From Helicobacter sp. (GTDB taxonomy: Bacteria > Campylobacterota > Campylobacteria > Campylobacterales > Helicobacteraceae): a stretch of DNA of 19,045 bases. The DNA is taken from assembly GCF_014799995.1 (NCBI RefSeq), contig NZ_JAAVGY010000024.1:1-19045 (forward strand), given 5' to 3'. Shown piece after piece: positions 14,678 to 19,045 of this stretch. The notes beneath the pieces are model-generated. The model was given only the letters and a program-made list of their open reading frames with translations. It made no database searches and had not been told where the DNA came from. The position numbers were made by a program, and so were the translations under genes. Position 1 is the stretch's first letter. The number at the start of each line of letters is the position of its first letter.

Positions 14678-14951
14678 TTTTTGCAATCTGCTTCTTTTGC
14701 TTTCTAAAATGTCCAATATTCCCTATGAGATATTATTAAAAAACAAAAATGATATTCTAAAGTCTTTATCTCCATTAGGAGAATTATCTGCCTTTGACGC
14801 TAAAAAATGCGCACAAGCCATCTTCTCTATTGAAATTCAAACTTTAGAGAAAATCGGCATAAAAGATGAAATACAACAAAAAGAATTTCGTGGAAATTTG
14901 TTTGTTATATTCAAAGAACATTGGGCTAGCTATTGCACCCAAAACTTTTAA
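14664..14951 (+). CDS. Small protein overlapping the Panacea gene, candidate toxin or partner
   Basis: Start taken as the ATG at 14664, which follows AAGGA at 14648-14652; an in-frame ATG at 14643 lacks a ribosome site, and 14709 is another option. It gives 95 residues: MALFNFCNLLLLLSKMS, then IPYEILLKNKNDILKSL, then FDAKKCAQAIFSIEIQTLEKI and the ending KEHWASYCTQNF. Residues 2-14 are hydrophobic but short. I do not recognise a toxin fold. The overlap with an antitoxin-type gene and its small size make it the natural partner. The next gene begins 11 bases after its stop, so it is probably transcribed with the methyltransferase. Function unknown. Confidence 0.55.
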   Translation: MALFNFCNLLLLLSKMSNIPYEILLKNKNDILKSLSPLGELSAFDAKKCAQAIFSIEIQTLEKIGIKDEIQQKEFRGNLFVIFKEHWASYCTQNF

Positions 14952-14962
14952 AAGGAGAAAAA

Positions 14963-15837
14963 ATGAAATGTTATTTATGTGGCTCAACTAAACATCGCCA
15001 AAGAGAAGGTAAAGTGAGAGATAACCCAAAGACAAAAATTTTTGAATGCGAGGAGTGTGGATTAGTATTCTTAGATAATCAAAATACTAGCGAAGAGTTT
15101 TACAAACAAGGCAATATGCATAATCAAACAGAAGTCTATCAACTCACAGGGCGCACAGATTTTATCAACGATATGTGGATTTTTAACAAAGCAAGGCTTG
15201 AATTTTGTCTAAATTTTATTATTGGCAAAGATTTACTTGACTTCGGAAGCGGTTATGCGGGATTCTTAATCCAAGCCAAAGAGTTTGCAAAAAGTGTTAT
15301 GGGGGTAGAATTAGAAGAGCAAGTCGCACCTATTTATGAACAATATAATATTCCTCTATCAAGAAGTCTAGCAAATAGTGGGGGGGGGGGGGGCAGAATA
15401 AATATGATGTCATTACCGCATTTCACGTGATTGAACACCTGCAAAACCCCATTGAGATTCTACAACAACTCGCTTCCTTACTCAAAGAAAATGGCAAAAT
15501 GATTATAGAAGTGCCCAATGCCAATGATGCTCTGCTCACTATTTACCACAATAAAGCATTTCAGGAATTTACTTATTGGAGTCCTCATCTCTATCTTTAT
15601 AATCCCCACACTTTAAGAAAACTTGGAGACAAAAGCGGATTGAAAGTAGAATTTGTCAAAGGAATCCAAAGATACTCTCTCTCCAATACACTTTATTGGC
15701 TGGCTAAAGGCAAACCGGCTGGACAAAAAATTTGGGGAAATTTCCTTGATAACAAGGTTTTACAAGAATCTTATGAATCCACCCTCGCCTCGCTTGGAGC
15801 AACAGATACTTTAATGGCTCTGTTTTCAAAAATCTAG
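14963..15837 (+). CDS. Second zinc-finger SAM methyltransferase, phase-variable, currently OFF
   Basis: ATG follows AAAGGAG. C3/C6 (KCYLCGS) and C29/C32 (ECEECG) form a probable zinc site, then DLLDFGSGYAGFL (about 90-102) is the SAM loop. A 14-G tract interrupts the gene and the present frame stops at 15430 (155 residues). With 12 or 15 G it continues as QNKYDVITAFHVIEHLQNPI, IIEVPNANDAL and on to TAG at 15835-15837, about 291 residues. It has the same layout as the methyltransferase at 3062 (zinc pair, motif I, EHL-NP-E motif), so the two are paralogues or functional equivalents with the tract at different positions. Presumed sugar methylation; substrate unknown. The downstream half has only GTG/TTG starts, so restart seems unlikely. 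Confidence 0.82.
15380..15393 (+). repeat. Poly-G tract, 14 G (OFF; ON at 12 or 15)
   Basis: Fourteen G after CAAATAGT and before CAGAATA. It lies in the loop between the SAM motif and motif II of the second zinc-finger methyltransferase. Confidence 0.97.
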
Positions 15838-15856
15838 CAAACTCTCTTGACAAATA

Positions 15857-15901
15857 TAGTTATTTTGCCGAAATAGCGGCAAAATAACTAATAGTTATTT
15901 T
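15857..15901 (+). promoter_or_regulatory. Three-arm palindrome (alternative hairpins or operator)
   Basis: Arm 1 TAGTTATTTTGCCG (15857-15870) is an exact inverted copy of arm 2 CGGCAAAATAACTA (15877-15890). A third copy of the first ten bases of arm 1 follows at 15892-15901, one base after arm 2. Arm 2 can therefore pair with arm 1 (14 bp) or with arm 3 (up to 10 bp). A TACAAT at 15905-15910 may be a -10 and a TTGACA lies at 15847-15852. It could be a terminator for the methyltransferase, since arm 3 ends in TTATTTTT, or an operator with three half-sites controlling the next gene. Confidence 0.65.
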
Positions 15902-15940
15902 TAATACAATTCTCCTGCATTTTAATTACAAGGAGAAAAA

Positions 15941-16981
15941 ATGGCTGCAATTAGAGATATTATCAAAAGCATTGACCCTGTTGATGAGAAAATGGCTGAA
16001 ATCAAAGAGGCTTTGCAATTATTGATTGAATTAGCGGAACAGAAGGCAAATACATTTTTGTCAGAGATTCAAAAAGACCTTTTGGACGGGAAACTCAATG
16101 ATACCACATTGAAAGTTCCTATCACTAGAGTGATTGGGGAATACAAAGAATTTAGGGCTAAAACCTCTGAAACGACAGATATTGCAAAGGACATAAAGGA
16201 CGCAATCGTTACAATATTTGATGGAAATGGCAATGTTGCCAATGGAATCGCCCAACTAGTTCATACTGCAATCACTGCGATTATGGGTGCTGGCAAGGGT
16301 GAGGAAATGACAAAAACAATGTATGTTGTAGTTTCTGAATACCCTGCAATCGTGCGTTATGACTTTGCATTTTGGAATCGCACAATTGAATCCAAAGGGG
16401 TTATGGAAAAAATAGAAAATTCCCTTGCGTGCGTGGCAGTAAAATCAGCAGTTGATATTAGCAAGCTTGCTTTTAATGACTTTTTGTCGCTTTATGGACC
16501 GATTCTCAAAAAAGCTTTTGGGGACGATGAACAAGAAATCAAAGCACTCCTAAATGAGGCAAAAGAAATTTATTCTATGCTTCAAGAAAATTCCAATATT
16601 GCGAATGCGATTAATATAGACAAGTCCTTAGAGTATGTCAAGAGAATTGATAAAGCAAACATTGGCAATCAATGGTATATCGTGAGGGGATTAAAAAATG
16701 GGAAAGTGGAGATTGACGAGGACGAAAGGGATATGTATCACAATGATATTGTAGCAAATATGAGCGTTTATGCCGCCCAAACCGAAGAAGAAGCGGTTAA
16801 ATACTTGCGCCAACACCGACTCAATTCAGAATATAGTGTGATTCAATATAGCAAACTCAAATGTCTTAACAGCTTTCAAATAAAATCAGATTTTGCTGGA
16901 GGCAACGAGGGGCATTACCTCATTAGCGGAATCACCATAGAAGAGACTAAAAACAAATTTAGCCACAAAGGGAATTTATGA
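15941..16981 (+). CDS. Hypothetical 346-residue protein, unknown function
   Basis: ATG follows AAGGAG and is separated from the glycan genes by the three-arm palindrome, so it is probably its own transcription unit. Residues 1-90 are helical and charged (MAEIKEALQLLIELAEQ, IQKDLLDGKLNDTTLKV); residues about 97-118 form a glycine-rich amphipathic or hydrophobic stretch (NGNVANGIAQLVHTAI, then TAIMGAG); residues 150-230 are again helical. A likely beta-rich C-terminal part follows (NQWYIVRGLKNGKVEI, YAAQTEEEAVKYLRQHRLN, HYLISGITIEE). There is no signal peptide or cysteine motif. I cannot assign it to a family. The helical head with an internal hydrophobic hairpin-like stretch is reminiscent of pore-forming or phage-tail-associated proteins, but that is speculation. 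Confidence 0.8.
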   Translation: MAAIRDIIKSIDPVDEKMAEIKEALQLLIELAEQKANTFLSEIQKDLLDGKLNDTTLKVPITRVIGEYKEFRAKTSETTDIAKDIKDAIVTIFDGNGNVANGIAQLVHTAITAIMGAGKGEEMTKTMYVVVSEYPAIVRYDFAFWNRTIESKGVMEKIENSLACVAVKSAVDISKLAFNDFLSLYGPILKKAFGDDEQEIKALLNEAKEIYSMLQENSNIANAINIDKSLEYVKRIDKANIGNQWYIVRGLKNGKVEIDEDERDMYHNDIVANMSVYAAQTEEEAVKYLRQHRLNSEYSVIQYSKLKCLNSFQIKSDFAGGNEGHYLISGITIEETKNKFSHKGNL

Positions 16982-16986
16982 TAGCA

Positions 16987-17008
16987 TATCGCACGATTCT
17001 ATGCGATA
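16987..17008. terminator. Possible bidirectional terminator hairpin
   Basis: TATCGCA (16987-16993) and TGCGATA (17002-17008) pair perfectly across an 8-base loop, in the short gap between two convergent genes. There is no long T-run, so the call is weak. Confidence 0.35.
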
Positions 17009-17024
17009 GCTTCTTAGCTCAAAC

Positions 17025-17324
17025 TTATTCTTTGGTTTTCTTTTTCTTTTTTTCAGACTTGGGGGATTCTTGAGCTGCTAGAGATTCTTCCTCTACGACA
17101 AATTCTCCTTTGAATTTTTCTAAAGATTTCTTTCCAAACCCTTTAACATTGGTTAATTCATTCACAGATTTAAAAGGCTTTTTGGAGCGATAGTCTATAA
17201 TCGCTTGTGCCTTTGCTTCACCGATTCCTTTAACACTCATTAATTCTGCTTTGCTTGCGGTATTGAGATTGACTGCGCCAAACACCCAAGAAATCATTAA
17301 TAACATAAAAACTAGAATCTTCAT
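17025..17324 (-). CDS. comEA: ComEA-like helix-hairpin-helix DNA-uptake protein
   Basis: 99 residues. MKILVFMLLMISWVFGA is a signal peptide or membrane anchor, followed by the ComEA HhH motif: VNLNTASKAELMSVKGIGEA (18-37), KAQAIIDYRSKKPFKSVNEL (38-57), then TNVKGFGKKSLEKFKGEF. The two GIG/GFG hairpins bind double-stranded DNA during natural transformation, in the periplasm. The tail is Lys/Glu-rich (EESLAAQESPKSEKKKKKTKE-type), unusual but low-complexity. AAGGAG lies upstream of the ATG and a TACAAT -10 about 35 bases before it. Single-gene unit, convergent with the unknown gene to its left. Probably core chromosome, and a candidate source of the DNA exchange that shaped the island. Confidence 0.9.
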   Translation of the reverse strand: MKILVFMLLMISWVFGAVNLNTASKAELMSVKGIGEAKAQAIIDYRSKKPFKSVNELTNVKGFGKKSLEKFKGEFVVEEESLAAQESPKSEKKKKKTKE

Positions 17325-17358
17325 CTTTTCTCCTTATTGATTTAATTAAAGATTTTTC

Positions 17359-17364
17359 ATTGTA
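17359..17364 (-). promoter_or_regulatory. Likely -10 box of comEA
   Basis: On the minus strand the hexamer reads TACAAT, about 35 bases before the comEA ATG, preceded by a T-rich stretch with no clear -35. This fits Helicobacter promoters. Confidence 0.5.
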
Positions 17365-17446
17365 TCTAAAATAAAAAGGAAGTCCAGCAATTTAACCCCA
17401 AAAAAAGAGAGAAATTTATTTGTCTGTTACAAAAATAAACATCATT

Positions 17447-17790
17447 CTATACCATTAAGCCTTTTTTGCATTGTTTATCTTTCCACTTTTTTAAACTTTC
17501 AATGATAGATTTTGCATTTCTTTTGGTGATAATTTTAAAATCTCTATTAGCTATATCTGTATTAAAGCCCTTAATTACAGCTTCATTGAGTTCCAATCGT
17601 TACCCGTTTTGTCTTTTCATTTCTTGAGCAATTAACTCTCTATTTAAATTAAATTTCTCATTATTAAAAATTCTTCATCATACATTACGGCTCTTTTTAT
17701 GCCATATTCTTTAGCTTTACTCATTGCGTGTCTTGAACCACTATCTTTTCTTTTATCATTTTTGGAATCCTGCTCACTATAACTTGCCAC
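17447..17790 (-). pseudogene. Decayed unidentified gene remnant
   Basis: On the minus strand an open stretch from GTG at 17790 reads ASYSEQDSKNDKRKDSGS, then RHAMSKAKEYGIKRAVMYDE and stops. A second frame continues with FNLNRELIAQEMKRQNG, meets an in-frame TAA, and goes on with RLELNEAVIKGFNTDIANRD, then IITKRNAKSIIESLKKW, ending in LMV. At least one frameshift and one nonsense codon are therefore needed to read it as one protein. The two halves look like one coherent charged protein. I do not recognise the family. It fills most of the gap between comEA and the endonuclease remnant, so the stretch 17325-17896 holds only this, the comEA promoter, and a short hydrophobic readthrough tail. Confidence 0.5.
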
Positions 17791-17896
17791 TAACTATCCC
17801 TTTCTATGTATCTACCAATCTTATAGACAAAAACGCTATATAAACAATGATGGCTATCGCACAAGCTGACAATTTTATATTTTTATTCTTTTTGTT

Positions 17897-18330
17897 TTAT
17901 ATATCCATTCCACTAAAACCGACATTTAAAAGCATTTCTGCAAACTGGATACCCGTGATGAGTATGATATTATTTTCTGTCGCTAATTTTAATGCCTCTT
18001 CATTATATTCATCAGCAGTAGTAATTACCCATGCTATATGGGGATAGCCGTCATCATCATTAGATGCATAGTTGCGATAGTCATTTATCTGTTCTACTGC
18101 ATATTTATTTGCTTTATCCTCATAAAATTTTGCCTGTATATACAAAACTAGCTTCAGATTTTCAAAGATTGCAATAACATCCGCATCTCTTTCTTTATTA
18201 CTAATATTTTTTGACGGTATATCAACCACCGATGCTCCTGCTTTTTCGCAATATCATTTTATAAGATTCTTCAATTTGTTAGATTTACCGCCTTCATTAT
18301 CGTATTAAATACAACCTTGTCCTTATTCAT
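17897..18330 (-). pseudogene. Mrr-like restriction endonuclease, degraded at the 5' end
   Basis: The start ATG (18328-18330) overlaps the stop of the upstream gene, but its frame hits TGA after 19 codons. Reading through neighbouring frames gives DNEGGKSNKLKNLIK, an in-frame TGA, then YCEKAGASVVDIPSKN joined to a clean open frame of 110 codons. That part has the Mrr catalytic signature: RDADVIAIFENLKLVLYIQAKFY, with D and the QxK of a PD-(D/E)xK nuclease, then EQINDYRNYASND and AWVITTADEYNEEALKLA. At the 3' end, readthrough of the TAA gives a hydrophobic tail (ACAIAIIVYIAFLSIRL), possibly the original membrane-like end. It should be inactive. Family call is good. Confidence 0.7.
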
Positions 18331-18905
18331 TATTTCTCATTTCCATTATTAAATGACAAAATAACGTTTTGCACACTCCCTTTTAAATCGTCTATACACG
18401 CATTTGTAAAACGAACTTTTCTCATCCGAGCCGTTAATGCTGCATCCGCATATTCATATCTTGAAACATCTTTAGCTATGAGTTCTACCCTAATAATAAA
18501 CCCTAAATCAACACTCTCATTGCCTTTATAGATTAAGCCTTTTTGAATTGTAATAGGTTTGCCATCTTCACTATACAAATTTTTGGGCAAGTTGATTTCA
18601 GAGACAGGAACAGCAGTTTCCACTACTCTATATATGCTAAAAAATTTAGGTTTTGGAACAAGTATAATATCCCTTCTATCCATTTCGACAATAAACCTAT
18701 ACAAGCAGTTCCTGTTTCTTGGTAATTTTCCCAATGGGTCTTTCAGTACTTCCAACCGTTTGTCTAAAAATTCTTTCCCTCTCCTGACATCATCGACAAA
18801 CTCTCTCTCACTAAAATCAGACCAACCAATAGATAACAATCCATTTTCAAGCAATGGATAAGATGCCTGCCATTCATGAGAAATTCTATGCAAAAAGTAT
18901 TTCAT
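18330..18905 (-). CDS. Hypothetical protein associated with an Mrr-like endonuclease
   Basis: 191 residues with AAGGA seven bases before the ATG; its stop overlaps the next start (TAATG). Sequence features: MKYFLHRISHEWQASYPLLE, LLSIGWSDFSEREFVDDVRR (23-42), KLPRNRNCLYRFIVEMDRRD, and IILVPKPKFFSIYRVVETAV. From memory this opening (YxLHRISHExxxSYPLLExGxLSIGWSDF) is that of the N-terminal module of restriction-endonuclease-like proteins where it precedes an Mrr domain. Here it is a separate ORF and appears intact while its partner is broken. It may be a DNA- or modified-base-binding module. It lies between 5S rRNA and comEA, a site where restriction modules often insert. Name uncertain, coding confident. 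Confidence 0.7.
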   Translation of the reverse strand: MKYFLHRISHEWQASYPLLENGLLSIGWSDFSEREFVDDVRRGKEFLDKRLEVLKDPLGKLPRNRNCLYRFIVEMDRRDIILVPKPKFFSIYRVVETAVPVSEINLPKNLYSEDGKPITIQKGLIYKGNESVDLGFIIRVELIAKDVSRYEYADAALTARMRKVRFTNACIDDLKGSVQNVILSFNNGNEK

Positions 18906-18930
18906 TAATTATTCCTTAAAGAGATTTAAA

Positions 18931-18958
18931 TAAAAGAGACCAACTCTATTGTCTTTTA
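18931..18958 (-). terminator. Possible rRNA operon terminator
   Basis: TAAAAGAGAC and GTCTTTTA can pair with a 2-base bulge, downstream of 5S rRNA on the minus strand, followed by AT-rich sequence. Weak hairpin, position supportive. Confidence 0.35.
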
Positions 18959-18967
18959 CACTCTCAT

Positions 18968-19045
18968 CTCCGCACCGTCCTACTTTACCACTCTTGCAAA
19001 GAGCAGTATCATCAGCGAAGAAGAGCTTAACTGCTAGGTTCGGAA
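18968..19045 (-). rRNA. rrf: 5S ribosomal RNA, 3' part (partial)
   Basis: The minus strand at the right edge reads TTCCGAACCTAGCAGTTAAG, then CTCTTCTTCGCTGATGATAC, then GTAAAGTAGGACGGTGCGG. TTCCGAAC...GTTAAG is the conserved loop B/C sequence of bacterial 5S rRNA, and AGTAGGACGGTGCGG the usual 3' region. The 5' part and the rest of the rRNA operon lie beyond the window. The exact 3' end is estimated. Confidence 0.85.

Noticed and set aside
15427..15837. Separate gene from the GTG at 15427
   Set aside because: It begins within FHVIEHL, a core methyltransferase motif, with no ribosome site; it is the second half of the gene starting at 14963.
17847..18047. Plus-strand hydrophobic ORF
   Set aside because: It is antisense to the Mrr-like remnant and its hydrophobicity follows from the complementary sequence; no ribosome site.
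1..19045. CRISPR array, tRNA genes or insertion sequence
   Set aside because: No regularly spaced repeats, no cloverleaf-like sequences, and no transposase or paired terminal repeats were seen by eye on either strand.

Overview
The window looks like a contingency island from an enterohepatic-type Helicobacter, or a close relative in the Campylobacterota. The evidence is strongly AT-rich DNA, AAGGAG-type ribosome binding sites, tightly overlapping genes, proteins of a DUF2972-like family that I know only from Campylobacter and Helicobacter, and seven long poly-G tracts. The right end runs into the 3' part of a 5S rRNA gene on the minus strand. Species cannot be assigned from the sequence alone.

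Layout. (1) 1-6128, plus strand: a translationally coupled sugar operon. It holds the tail of an unidentified gene, a CBS-cupin fusion, a short NeuB-type nonulosonate synthase, a CMP-sugar synthetase fused to a HAD phosphatase, a zinc-finger methyltransferase, a second CMP-nonulosonate synthetase and a DUF2972-like sulfotransferase-like protein. The fused CMP synthetase/phosphatase suggests a 9-phosphate route to a sialic-acid-like sugar. The second synthetase suggests a second activated nonulosonate (legionaminic or pseudaminic type). (2) 6129-6384: a palindrome-rich spacer with a promoter. (3) 6385-9300: three overlapping genes (DUF262, AAA ATPase, PLD-like protein) that look like a defence operon. 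(4) 9304-12206: pyruvyl-transferase-like protein, a hybrid deacetylase remnant, and two methyltransferases. (5) 12349-13186: a dCTP-deaminase/dUTPase-like protein whose catalytic positions look replaced, plus a small helical partner. (6) 13196-15837: a PglD-N/TylF-like fusion methyltransferase, a Panacea-domain gene with a small partner, and a second zinc-finger methyltransferase. (7) 15941-16981: a 346-residue protein of unknown function behind a three-arm palindrome. (8) 17025-18905, minus strand: comEA, decayed remnants including an Mrr-like endonuclease, an intact associated gene, then 5S rRNA.

The genes appear to build and decorate a surface glycan, probably on flagellin or LPS/capsule. 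Decoration would be switched by slipped-strand mispairing. As given, five of the seven tract genes are OFF (tracts at 3080, 5396, 12063, 13265, 15380). The pyruvyl-transferase-like gene is ON (9547), and one tract sits at the extreme 3' end of its gene (11489), where it changes only the tail. Defence-like genes are interspersed with the glycan genes, and a 41-bp duplicated gene start shows that recombination has shuffled the island.
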